Shown: piece by piece, positions 1 to 7,358 of the stretch | How the letters are laid out: every line of letters begins with the position of its first letter | Numbering within the stretch: the stretch's first letter is position 1 | Assembly (NCBI GenBank): GCA_934565775.1 | Contig: CAKTIN010000022.1 | Span: 1 to 25,294, forward strand | Direction of reading: 5' to 3' | Length of the DNA: 25,294 nt | From: an uncultured Oscillospiraceae bacterium | Lineage (GTDB): Bacteria > Bacillota > Clostridia > Oscillospirales > Oscillospiraceae | Made by a program: the position numbers and the translations under genes | The notes under the pieces: generated by a model | Databases searched by the model: none | Told to the model about the DNA's origin: nothing | Seen by the model: the letters and a program-made list of their open reading frames with translations, nothing else

Positions 1-14
1 AAACAGAGGGTATG

Positions 15-207
15 TTATGTGCGGCTCGGGGATTATGTCGGACCGGGAGATGGTTGCTGCAACCTGGAAAAGCACCCGGTTTTTCCAAGTTTCAGCTTGT
101 GCATTCTTCCACTGCCCTGTGGAAAACCCTGTGGATAGTGTTCATAACTCTCGGTTATGCCTGGGGAAAGAGGCGATTATGTCGCCTTGCAAAGAAGAAT
201 TATGTCG
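15..207 (+). repeat. Four copies of an RTTATGTSG motif in the left non-coding region
   Basis: TTATGTCG occurs at 33-40, 177-184 and 200-207, with a near copy TTATGTGCG at 15-23. All four are in the same orientation. The copy at 177 sits inside an interrupted inverted repeat (GGCGA then TCGCC, 172-186). The copy at 200 contains TGTCGAA (203-209), the core of the Spo0A box. The spacing is uneven (18, 144 and 23 nt), so this is a motif cluster rather than a tandem repeat. Its function is unknown; it could be a regulator binding site. Confidence 0.45.
118..138 (-). promoter_or_regulatory. Two tandem DnaA-box-like 9-mers
   Basis: TGTGGAAAA (118-126) and TGTGGATAG (130-138) are each one mismatch from TGTGGATAA, the complement of the DnaA box TTATCCACA. 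They are 12 nt apart start to start and face the same way. A third TCCACAG-containing site lies near 245. Paired boxes like these are common in oriC and dnaA upstream regions, but they also occur by chance. No dnaA, dnaN or rpmH gene is in the window, so this is only a candidate DnaA-binding site. Confidence 0.35.
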
Positions 208-426
208 AAAGAATGAAGAAAAGGTATCAATTTGGTGAAAATCGGTCCACAGCTCCGGTATCAGTTTCAATTCCTCTACCGGCGGAAGGAGAGGGAAAAT
301 TCTCCGGTTCTCCGCTGTTTCCCCGGATAAAATCCCGAGGCCCCCACAATTCGCCGCATTTCCCTTCAAAGGTTCAGCAATTTTCCTGAAACTATGACAT
401 TGCTGTTCGTTTGTGGTGAAAATGAT

Positions 427-454
427 AAAGCCAGAGGCATTTGCCTCTGGCTTT
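427..454 (-). terminator. Intrinsic terminator of the LCP-dehydratase unit
   Basis: A perfect 12-bp inverted repeat (AAAGCCAGAGGC, loop ATTT, GCCTCTGGCTTT) starts 3 nt beyond the minus-strand stop codon at 458. On the minus strand it is followed by the T-rich ATCATTTT. The rest of 210-426 shows no gene; the short reading frames there have no ribosome site or recognisable protein. Confidence 0.8.
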
Positions 455-457
455 CAC

Positions 458-2326
458 TCAAGATACGGGGACGGCGGGGTGATACTCCGGAACAATTTTC
501 TCGATGATGCGCCGGATCGCATGATCGCCCTGTAGGGCGTCCTCTTCCAGCTCCTTTAGGGCGGCGATCAGGCGCTCATCGTCAAAGGGCTGGTCGTTTC
601 CAATGTAGATCAAGTCGTTTTCCGTCTTTCGGTTGCCCTCGCCGGAGAGCAGAAGCTCTTCATAGAGCTTTTCTCCGGGGCGCAGCCCGGTGTACTGAAT
701 CTGAATATCCACGCCGGGCTCCAGCCCGGACAGGCGGATCAGGTTCCGGGCAAGATCATCAATTTTGACCGGGTCGCCCATATCCAGGATGAAAATCTCT
801 CCGCCCTTGGCGTAAACACCGGCCTGAAGCACCAGAGAGACCGCCTCAGGAATGGTCATGAAGAACCGGATGATCCGGGGGTCTGTGACCGTCACGGGGC
901 CCCCTGCGGCGATCTGCTTCTTGAACAGGGGAATGACGCTGCCGTTGGAGCCCAGAACATTGCCGAACCGCACGGAAACATACTCTGTCTGGGAGCGGCG
1001 GTCGATCATTTGAATGACCATCTCGCAGATGCGCTTGGTGGCGCCCATGACGTTGGTGGGATTGACGGCCTTGTCCGAGGAGATGAGCAGGAAGCGCTCG
1101 GCATGATACTGGTCCGCCAACTCAGCCACATTTTTCGTGCCGAATACATTGTTCTTCACGGCCTCGCAGGGGCTGTCCTCCATGAGCGGCACGTGCTTAT
1201 GGGCCGCCGCATGATAGATCAGCTGGGGGCGGTAGGTTTTGAATACGTCCTCCACCCGGCGGCGGTCCCGCACGGAGCCGATGAGCACCACCAGGTCCAG
1301 CTCCGGGTGGCTTCGCCGGAGCTCCTGCTGAATGTCATAGGCGTTGTTTTCGTAAATATCGAAGATGATAAGCCGGCGCGGGCGGTAAGCGGCAATCTGG
1401 CGGCAGAGCTCGCTGCCGATGCTGCCGCCGCCTCCGGTGACCAGGACCGTCTTGCCGGAGATATGCCCGGCAATTCCGGACAGGTCCACCTGGACGGGGT
1501 CCCGACCCAGCAGGTCCTCAATTTGAATGTTCCGGATCTTCTGGATGCTGACCTCCCCGTTGGCCAGCTGGAAAATGGCGGGGAGCGTCTTAACGGCGCA
1601 TTTGGTGCTCTGGCAGATGGTCATGATCTCCCGGCGTTCCTTGGCGCTGGCGGTGGGAATGGCGAGAATAATTTCCTCAATGCCGTACTTTTCCACGGCG
1701 GAAGGGATCGCGTACCGGCCACCGACAATGGGAACGCCCCGCAGGACCCGGCCCCGTTTGGTCTGCGCATCGTCAATGATGCACACCACCTCGTTTTTGG
1801 AGTGCTCGCTTTCCTGAAATTCCCGCAGAGCGATATTTCCTGCCTCGCCCGCGCCGATGAGCAGGGTGCGGGCGCGGCTGTTGTGGGAGCGATGGCGGAT
1901 TTTCCGGAACCACCGGTAAAACAGCCGAACGCCCCCGATGAAGCCGGACAGGAAAATGGGGTAAAGCAGGATGAAGCTCCGGGGCAGCCCCTTGCCCAGC
2001 AGGAAGCAGCCCACCACCTCTACCAGGGTGGAGCCCACGGCGCCGATGAGAATGCGCAGCAGCTCGTCCACGCCGGCGTATTCCCACAGGCTGCTATAGA
2101 GGTGCAGATATTTGAATACCACCAGAGTGAGCACGGTGTTTGCGCCGGTGAGGACGCCCCAGGAGGAGAGAAACCCGCTCTCCAGCAGGGTGGAGAGGGA
2201 AAATTCGAACCGCGTCCACAGCGCGACAAAGCCTGCCAGATTGATGAGCACAATGTCCGTTAGCACAAGAAAGACGACCCGCTTCAGCCGGACATTTTCC
2301 GAAGCGTGTCCATTGGAATGTTTCAT
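458..2326 (-). CDS. Membrane-bound NDP-sugar 4,6-dehydratase (CapD/EpsC/PglF family)
   Basis: A 622-residue inner-membrane nucleotide-sugar enzyme. Four hydrophobic segments lie at about 17-38, 58-78, 90-112 and 117-137. A CoA-binding-like Rossmann fold follows (TLLIGAGEAGN, about 154-164), then an extended SDR domain with GGGGSIGS (298-305). The active-site stretch is SSDKAVNPTNVMGATK (416-431). It has Met at the place of the usual SDR Tyr, as in PglF-type retaining UDP-GlcNAc 4,6-dehydratases; FlaA1-type inverting enzymes keep Tyr or differ here. The probable product is a UDP-4-keto-6-deoxy-HexNAc used to start surface polysaccharide synthesis. A GGAG ribosome site (2331-2334) supports the start. 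It lies 12 nt after the LCP gene and is last in that unit. Family is near certain; exact substrate and stereochemistry are inferred. Confidence 0.9.
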   Translation of the reverse strand: MKHSNGHASENVRLKRVVFLVLTDIVLINLAGFVALWTRFEFSLSTLLESGFLSSWGVLTGANTVLTLVVFKYLHLYSSLWEYAGVDELLRILIGAVGSTLVEVVGCFLLGKGLPRSFILLYPIFLSGFIGGVRLFYRWFRKIRHRSHNSRARTLLIGAGEAGNIALREFQESEHSKNEVVCIIDDAQTKRGRVLRGVPIVGGRYAIPSAVEKYGIEEIILAIPTASAKERREIMTICQSTKCAVKTLPAIFQLANGEVSIQKIRNIQIEDLLGRDPVQVDLSGIAGHISGKTVLVTGGGGSIGSELCRQIAAYRPRRLIIFDIYENNAYDIQQELRRSHPELDLVVLIGSVRDRRRVEDVFKTYRPQLIYHAAAHKHVPLMEDSPCEAVKNNVFGTKNVAELADQYHAERFLLISSDKAVNPTNVMGATKRICEMVIQMIDRRSQTEYVSVRFGNVLGSNGSVIPLFKKQIAAGGPVTVTDPRIIRFFMTIPEAVSLVLQAGVYAKGGEIFILDMGDPVKIDDLARNLIRLSGLEPGVDIQIQYTGLRPGEKLYEELLLSGEGNRKTENDLIYIGNDQPFDDERLIAALKELEEDALQGDHAIRRIIEKIVPEYHPAVPVS

Positions 2327-2338
2327 GGGGGCCTCCGA

Positions 2339-3394
2339 TTATTCATCCGCAAGGAGAAGCTCTTGCAGCAGCTTTCGATTCGCCGCATAGTCCGGCAGGA
2401 GGACGGACATACCGCGGATCATGGAGTAGCTGTAAGTATCCGCATAGGGAATATACATGGTTTGCAGCTCCGTGCCGTTAAAGATGGGCAGGAGCTCATA
2501 GATGTAGGAGATGATCTGACTGTTGCTCATATCCGTAGTCATAAGCGGCAGGATCTCATCCATCAGCTCCAGCATTTGGCTCACCGAGCTGCCCTTCAGC
2601 TTATGGAAAATGGCGTTGAGTACGGTCCGCTGCCGGTTGGTCCGGCCGAAGTCGGTCCCGATATAGCGGATGCTGGCATAAAACAGGGCGGTTTTCCCGT
2701 CGAAATGGTTGGTCCCGAGGGTGACAAACTTCCGGTTGCACATATGCATATAATCGACCTCTTCCTGGGTGAGGTCAATGTCCACGCCGCCCAGAATATC
2801 GATCACCTTTTCAAAGCCGTCAAAGTCAATGCTCAGGTTGCCGTCAATGAGAATGCCGAAGTTCTTCTCCAGGGTCTGATCCAGCAGCTCCATGCCGCCG
2901 AAGGCGTAGGAGGCGTTGATCCGGTTGTCCCGGAAGGAGTCCCCCTTATAATCCGGGATCTGCACATACAGGTCCCGCAGGAAGGAGACCAGGGAAATCT
3001 TCCCGGTCTTTTTGTTGATGCTGCAAAGAATGATGGAGTCCGAACGGGCGCGGTCCTCTCCGGGACGGCGATCGTCGCCGATCAGGAGAATGTTGACCAG
3101 GTCGGAGGTCCCGCCAATGGGGACGATGCTGTCCGAGGCAAAGTCCACAGCGTCGGGGTCAACGGATTCGTAGGTCTCGTTACCCGCTTCGTCCGAGGCG
3201 ACGATGCTCTCCCATTCGCTTTCCCCGATGTACGTTTCATTGGGGTCCGGGCGCTTGATGCTGTTGAGCTTCAGGGTAATGGCGCCATAAACTAGCAGGC
3301 CGATGCACAGCAAAACAATGAAGATGACCAGCAGCGCGATCAGCCAGCCGCGGCCGCGTCGCTTTTTGCCGGAGGTTGTCTCTTTTTGATCCAT
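2339..3394 (-). CDS. LytR-CpsA-Psr (LCP) family cell-wall polymer ligase
   Basis: A 351-residue protein with a basic cytoplasmic N-terminus (KKRRGRG), one membrane helix (about 18-42) and an extracytoplasmic LCP domain. LCP hallmarks are visible: NILLIGDDRRPGEDRARSD, LVSFLRDLYVQIP, RINASYAFGG and a C-terminal GRTNRQRTVL arginine motif. These residues bind the polyprenyl pyrophosphate substrate. LCP enzymes transfer undecaprenyl-linked teichoic acid, capsule or other glycopolymers to peptidoglycan. The ATG at 3394 was chosen over the longer frame from 3472 because AGAGGGGG sits about 6 nt upstream and the residue after Met begins a typical basic leader. It is the first gene of a two-gene unit with the dehydratase, consistent with surface polymer synthesis plus attachment. 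The C-terminus is short, with no extra LytR_C domain. Confidence 0.9.
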   Translation of the reverse strand: MDQKETTSGKKRRGRGWLIALLVIFIVLLCIGLLVYGAITLKLNSIKRPDPNETYIGESEWESIVASDEAGNETYESVDPDAVDFASDSIVPIGGTSDLVNILLIGDDRRPGEDRARSDSIILCSINKKTGKISLVSFLRDLYVQIPDYKGDSFRDNRINASYAFGGMELLDQTLEKNFGILIDGNLSIDFDGFEKVIDILGGVDIDLTQEEVDYMHMCNRKFVTLGTNHFDGKTALFYASIRYIGTDFGRTNRQRTVLNAIFHKLKGSSVSQMLELMDEILPLMTTDMSNSQIISYIYELLPIFNGTELQTMYIPYADTYSYSMIRGMSVLLPDYAANRKLLQELLLADE

Positions 3395-3460
3395 ATGCTT
3401 CCCCCTCTGTAGCTTTTGCCCGCGCACTTCCGATGGGCAGGCGAAAATCTGCTTATTCTC

Positions 3461-3466
3461 ATTGTA
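3461..3466 (-). promoter_or_regulatory. Possible -10 element for the LCP-dehydratase unit
   Basis: Read on the minus strand, TACAAT lies about 67 nt upstream of the chosen LCP start. No good -35 is present at 17 nt (TAGATT), so the assignment is weak. The divergent plus-strand promoter is at 3615-3644. Confidence 0.3.
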
Positions 3467-3614
3467 CAACAAATTTCAGGAAAAATCTATTGCAATTTCA
3501 ACTCATTTTCCTCCATTTCCTTCAAACTTTTTCTACAGGTCCCGGTCATCAACAGCAGAGAAGTGAATCTGTAAAAAATTTGTTGACACAGATACCGCCG
3601 GACGGGGCTTTTCG

Positions 3615-3644
3615 TTGACAGGAGCCCTTCTTTAGAGGTATAAT
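3615..3644 (+). promoter_or_regulatory. Sigma-A promoter of the BY-kinase/ABC exporter operon
   Basis: TTGACA (3615-3620) and TATAAT (3639-3644) are perfect consensus hexamers 18 nt apart. Transcription would start near 3651, about 30 nt before the first gene. A second exact TTGACA lies at 3583-3588 without a matching -10; the GTTGACA duplication 32 nt apart might mark an overlapping control site. Confidence 0.85.
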
Positions 3645-3680
3645 AACAGAAAATGTCTCGCGAAAGGAGCGTGGCGCTCT

Positions 3681-4193
3681 GTGGAAATGCAGCGGGAAGA
3701 AGCGGACTCCCTCCGGCGTGCCAAGCAGCGGGATGCGGCGAAGGTTGCAGCCATGCTGGCCGTGATCCAAGCCGGGGGACAGGCGGAGCTGACCGTGACC
3801 GGGGTCAGTATGCTGCCCTTTCTCCACCCGGGGCGGGACAGCGTGATCCTGGAGGCGGCGGACCCGCAAAGGCTGCGGGTGGGGGACATTGTGTTTTTCA
3901 CCCGGGGCGCGGAGGTTTACGTCCTGCACCGAATCCGGCGCATTCTGAAGGACGGCTCCTTTCAGATCTGCGGCGACCGGCAGGCCTGGACGGAGCGCAT
4001 CCTGCCGGAGCAGATCCTTGCCCGGGTCTCCGGGGTGAGGCGGAGCGGCGGCAGGGTGATTTCCTGTGACAGGGCTTCCTGGCGTCTGGCCAGTGCCCTG
4101 TGGTTTCCCACCAGGCCCCTGCGCCCGGCGCTGTTTTCTGCGGCCCTTCGCCTGCGGGGCCTGAGAAAGCGGGAGGAATCCTTGCGTTCTTAA
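3681..4193 (+). CDS. S24/S26 (SipW-type) signal-peptidase-like protein without membrane anchor
   Basis: A 170-residue protein with the signal-peptidase-like core. Ser43 is in GVSMLPF. Then come GDIVFF (68-73), His83 in VLHRI and CGD (97-99). The Ser/His arrangement matches SipW/ER-type signal peptidases, which use His in place of the bacterial Lys. Unlike true leader peptidases, I see no N-terminal membrane helix: the first 35 residues are charged and helical. It may therefore act at the cytoplasmic face, or be a regulatory or peptide-processing relative. The GTG start at 3681 is preferred because AAAGGAG (3663-3669) is about 11 nt upstream; the next ATG would be 17 nt away. It is the first gene of the operon. 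Its substrate is unknown; the exported partners or a distant precursor peptide are guesses. Confidence 0.75.
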   Translation: MEMQREEADSLRRAKQRDAAKVAAMLAVIQAGGQAELTVTGVSMLPFLHPGRDSVILEAADPQRLRVGDIVFFTRGAEVYVLHRIRRILKDGSFQICGDRQAWTERILPEQILARVSGVRRSGGRVISCDRASWRLASALWFPTRPLRPALFSAALRLRGLRKREESLRS

Positions 4194-4210
4194 AAGAAAT
4201 ATGGTACAAT
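4182..4210 (+). promoter_or_regulatory. Candidate internal promoter for the CpsB-type phosphatase
   Basis: TTGCGT (4182-4187), a 17-nt spacer, and TACAAT (4205-4210) lie across the end of the peptidase-like gene, 34 nt before the next start. The -10 is good and the -35 is only partly consensus. It would let the phosphatase and kinases be transcribed separately from the first gene. Confidence 0.5.
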
Positions 4211-4243
4211 TTTGAGAGATTTTCTTTTAGGAGGGCGCAGCGG

Positions 4244-4984
4244 ATGATCGACCTGCACTGCCATATTCTTCCGGGGGTGGACGACGGGGCGGACGGCCTG
4301 GATACCGCCCTGGCTATGATCGAAAGCGCCTGGCAAAGCGGGACGGACTGTATCTGCGCCACCCCGCACTGCTGCCGCCCTACGGGCTGGGGCGGCTACT
4401 GGGCCGATGAGATCCTGGAGCACCTGCGGACCCTGCGCAGAGCGGCGGCTCGCAACGGGCTGAAGCTGGAGCTGCTGCCCGGCATGGAGGTATTTGCTAC
4501 GCAGGAGCTGCCCAAGCTCCTGCGGGAGGGCAAGCTCCTTACCTTAAATAAATCCCGGTATCTGCTGCTTGAGTTCTTCTTTGACGATGAACCGGAGGGG
4601 ATGCAGGAGGCCATTGATCTGGTCTGGGACCAGGGGCTGACGCCGGTGATCGCCCATCCGGAGCGGTATGAGGCGGTGCAGCGGGAGCCGGGGCTGGCCC
4701 TCTCCTGGTTCCGGTCCGGCTGCATTTTGCAGCTCAACAAGGGCAGCATTCTGGGGGGCCTGGGGCGCCATGCCCGGCAGACGGCCTGGTGGCTTCTGCG
4801 CCGGGGACTGGCCCATGTGGTGGCCAGCGACGCCCACAGCGATACCCAGCGGACGCCCCGCCTGGACGGGGTGTACGAGGAGCTGTGCGGCCTGGACCCG
4901 GCCTATGCGGAGCTGCTGCTCAAGGAGAACCCCAGGCGCATTTTAATGGATGAACAGATCGTACCAGTGGAGGAGCACCCCTAA
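4244..4984 (+). CDS. CpsB/YwqE-type tyrosine-protein phosphatase (PHP domain)
   Basis: A 246-residue PHP-fold metallophosphatase that dephosphorylates BY-kinase C-terminal tyrosines in capsule and exopolysaccharide systems. Metal-ligand motifs are visible in order: DLHCH (3-7), DDG (13-15), TPH (40-42), Glu82 in GMEVF, His138 in IAHPER and SDAHS (195-199). Length matches the family (about 240-260 residues). The start at 4244 is set by AGGAGG (4229-4234), 9 nt upstream; the open frame extends further upstream but lacks a ribosome site. It precedes the two BY-kinases, giving the expected kinase/phosphatase pair. A private promoter may lie just upstream. Family is secure. Activity on the unusual Gly-Tyr tails of the neighbouring kinases is inferred. 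Confidence 0.9.
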   Translation: MIDLHCHILPGVDDGADGLDTALAMIESAWQSGTDCICATPHCCRPTGWGGYWADEILEHLRTLRRAAARNGLKLELLPGMEVFATQELPKLLREGKLLTLNKSRYLLLEFFFDDEPEGMQEAIDLVWDQGLTPVIAHPERYEAVQREPGLALSWFRSGCILQLNKGSILGGLGRHARQTAWWLLRRGLAHVVASDAHSDTQRTPRLDGVYEELCGLDPAYAELLLKENPRRILMDEQIVPVEEHP

Positions 4985-5026
4985 GGCGCGTCCGGTGGAT
5001 CTGATTTTGGAATGTGGGAGGATGTT

Positions 5027-5851
5027 ATGAGAACAATTCGTGTCATTACCGTTCTGCTTTTTTTGGCTTCGCTGAGCCTGACGCTGCTGTCCGGGTACTC
5101 ATCCCGGGTGCTGGAGGATCATACGCCCCCGGTGCTGTCCAGCAGCCAGGAGGAGCTGGCTGTTTCCGTGACGGATCCTCAGGAGGCCCTTTTGTCCGGC
5201 CTTACGGCCCGGGATGGAGTGGACGGTGATTTGACGGAGGACATTCTGGTGGAGCACATTTCCGGCCTAACCGGACCGAACAGCGTGAATGTTACCTATG
5301 CCGTTTTTGATAAGGCGGAGAATGTGGCTAAGCTGACCCGCAAGGTCACGTATACGGACTATGAAAGCCCCCGCTTCTCATTGACGGCCCCGCTGGTGTA
5401 CCGGGTGGGGGCAAAGATCATGCTCTCGGACCGGCTGACCGTGACGGATTGCCTCCAGGGCGATATTTCCGCCGGGATCCGTCTGGGGACTCAGGGGCTG
5501 AGCAATACGGCCGCAGGCACCTATCAAATCACCGTCCAGGTCACCAATGACTTGGGGGACACGGCCATCCTGCCCCTGACGGTGCAGGTGGTGCCCAACG
5601 GCGTCAATGTGCCCCAGGTTTTGCTTTCTCAGTACATCGTTTATAAAAAAGCCGGGGAGACGCTCCTGCCGAATCAATATATTACCCGGGTGGTGGACCC
5701 TGCCGCAGAGGGACAGGCCATTGCCACCAAGGCGGTTACCATGGACCGCTCTCAGGTGGATATGAATACGCCCGGTGTGTATGAGGTTTATTATCGCTAT
5801 ACCGGCAAGGAAGCTACGGGCCTCACCATTCTGACCGTTGTAGTGGAATAA
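5027..5851 (+). CDS. Secreted or membrane-anchored protein with Ig-like (DUF5011-type) modules
   Basis: A 274-residue protein with a basic N-terminus and one hydrophobic segment (about 6-23), either a signal peptide or an anchor. No lipobox cysteine is present. The exported part looks like three beta-sandwich modules, about 35-112, 115-190 and 195-274. The first holds the pattern ARDGVDGDLTEDI...VFDKAENVAKLTRKVTYTD, characteristic of DUF5011/HYR-like Ig folds. The second and third have the TAAGTYQITVQVTND and NTPGVYEVYYRYTG turns typical of the same superfamily. The start at 5027 follows GGGAGG (5016-5021) closely; an in-frame ATG at 5012 has no ribosome site. It lies between the phosphatase and the kinases, so it may be an extracytoplasmic partner of the polysaccharide assembly complex. 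No enzyme motif is seen. Confidence 0.7.
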   Translation: MRTIRVITVLLFLASLSLTLLSGYSSRVLEDHTPPVLSSSQEELAVSVTDPQEALLSGLTARDGVDGDLTEDILVEHISGLTGPNSVNVTYAVFDKAENVAKLTRKVTYTDYESPRFSLTAPLVYRVGAKIMLSDRLTVTDCLQGDISAGIRLGTQGLSNTAAGTYQITVQVTNDLGDTAILPLTVQVVPNGVNVPQVLLSQYIVYKKAGETLLPNQYITRVVDPAAEGQAIATKAVTMDRSQVDMNTPGVYEVYYRYTGKEATGLTILTVVVE

Positions 5852-5867
5852 AGCCGGGGGGAGAAGT

Positions 5868-7349
5868 ATGGATAAGAAGAATGACGATCTGAAAATCGAT
5901 CTGGAGCCCCGGTGCCTGGGGCGGTGGCTGCTGCGGAGCCTTTGGCTGATCGTGCTGGCGGCGCTGTCCTTTGGAATGCTGGCCCAGCTAGCCCTGGACC
6001 GAATTTACACGCCCCAGTATACCAGCTCCACCACCTTCGTGGTGCAGAACAAATCCGCCCTTACCTCGACCTACAGTAATTATTCCTCCGCAAATGAGGT
6101 AGCGATGCTGTTTTCGGATCTGCTTCAGAGCAACCTGATGAAGCAGCGCATTTGCCAGGAGCTGGGGGTGGCTTCCGTCCCCGGGACCATTTCCGCAGAG
6201 GTGGCGGGCTCGACGAACATGATCAAGGTCAGCGCCACCTCAAGCTCCGCAAAGACCGCCTTTTTGATGCTCCAGACGGTGAGCTCCTGTTATGGGGAGC
6301 TTTCGGAGCATATCTCCAAGACGGCGGCGCTCCACGCGATCTCCGCACCGCAGATCGCAACCACGCCATCTAATTATGTAAACCACACCAAAACGGTCCG
6401 CCTGGCGGCACTGGCAGGTGGCCTTCTGATGGCAGCAGTCCTGATTCTGGTGCTCATCCATCGGGACACGGTGCAGACGACGGGCGGAGCCAAGGAGAAG
6501 CTGGACGGCGATATTCTGGCGACGGTGCCCCATGAAAAGAAAAAGCGCGGCAGCGGCAGGGGAGATATGCTGATCTGCTCCAATATGGCCAGCTTCTTCT
6601 ACAAGGAGACATTCCTCCGCCTGCGCACGGCGGTGGAGCCCGAGGAGCCCCGCCGGGACCGGGCCCAGGTGATCCTAGTTACCAGCGCTACCGCCAGCGA
6701 GGGGAAGTCTACGGTCGCTGCAAATCTGGCTCTGGCCCTGGCGGAGAAGTACAAGGGCGTCATGCTGATCGACGCGGACCTGCGCAGTCCCACCCAGGTG
6801 CGGATGTTCGGGAAGAATACCGTCCGGGGAGGCGGTCTGCCCGGGGTGCTGCGGGATGAGGCCATGGACGCGACCCGTATCGCCTCCGCCTCCAGCTACG
6901 ACCAGGAGAAGAACCTGGTGGAGCTGTTCTGCGACCACCCGGTAGAGGACGCGGCGGACCTGCTCTCCAGCGCCAACATGGCAAAGCTGCTGAAGATCAT
7001 GCGCCGCTCCATGGACTATATTGTGATCGATACGCCGCCTCTCGGGATGTTTGCGGACAGCGACGCCCTGGCCGGGCTGGCGGACAGCGCCATGCTTGTG
7101 GTCCGGCAGAATGTGGCCGCCGCCCCCGATATTAACGATACGGCGGATACCCTGCGCCAGAGCGGAACGAAATTTCTGGGCTTTGTGCTGAATAATTTCC
7201 GCACACTGCGACTGCCCTGGTCCGGCAGAAGCGGCTACGGCTATGGGTATGGGTATGGTTATGGCTACGGCTATGGATACGGCTACGGGAAAAAATACGG
7301 CTACGGCTACGGAAAGCAATCGTCCGGCGAACGCAGCCGGAAGAGCTAG
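5868..7349 (+). CDS. Wzz-type chain-length protein fused to BY-kinase, with a 12-tyrosine GY tail
   Basis: A 493-residue bacterial tyrosine kinase fused to its polysaccharide co-polymerase activator. Membrane helices are at about 22-44 and 178-198, flanking an extracytoplasmic Wzz domain. The cytoplasmic kinase has Walker A TASEGKST (275-282, Lys280), Walker A' LIDADLRSP (300-308) and Walker B IVIDTPP (385-391). The usual proline-glycine of the P-loop (PGEGK) is replaced by AS, although the [AG]x4GK[ST] rule still holds. The C-terminus (456-483) is a regular Gly-Tyr repeat with 12 tyrosines and an inserted Lys-Lys, presumably the autophosphorylation cluster. GGGGGAG upstream supports the start. 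A paralogue follows 9 nt downstream. Role: control of chain length and export of a surface polysaccharide, by cycles of phosphorylation with the CpsB-type phosphatase. Confidence 0.88.
   Translation: MDKKNDDLKIDLEPRCLGRWLLRSLWLIVLAALSFGMLAQLALDRIYTPQYTSSTTFVVQNKSALTSTYSNYSSANEVAMLFSDLLQSNLMKQRICQELGVASVPGTISAEVAGSTNMIKVSATSSSAKTAFLMLQTVSSCYGELSEHISKTAALHAISAPQIATTPSNYVNHTKTVRLAALAGGLLMAAVLILVLIHRDTVQTTGGAKEKLDGDILATVPHEKKKRGSGRGDMLICSNMASFFYKETFLRLRTAVEPEEPRRDRAQVILVTSATASEGKSTVAANLALALAEKYKGVMLIDADLRSPTQVRMFGKNTVRGGGLPGVLRDEAMDATRIASASSYDQEKNLVELFCDHPVEDAADLLSSANMAKLLKIMRRSMDYIVIDTPPLGMFADSDALAGLADSAMLVVRQNVAAAPDINDTADTLRQSGTKFLGFVLNNFRTLRLPWSGRSGYGYGYGYGYGYGYGYGYGKKYGYGYGKQSSGERSRKS
7232..7315 (+). 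repeat. GGN-TAY hexanucleotide repeat coding Gly-Tyr
   Basis: Nine GY units, two Lys codons, then three more YG units are encoded by alternating GGN and TAY codons. Synonymous third bases vary (TAC/TAT, GGC/GGG/GGT/GGA), so the repeat is old at the DNA level yet conserved as protein. A 6-nt unit can lengthen or shorten without a frameshift. Confidence 0.85.
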
Positions 7350-7358
7350 GGGGCAAGC

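Noticed and set aside
12..389. Short plus-strand frames in the left non-coding region
   Set aside because: Weak or no ribosome sites, no recognisable protein and no supporting neighbour; non-coding motifs explain the area better.
1010..2263. A 417-codon plus-strand frame antisense to the dehydratase
   Set aside because: Shadow of GC-rich coding; no domain, and it overlaps a clear SDR gene.
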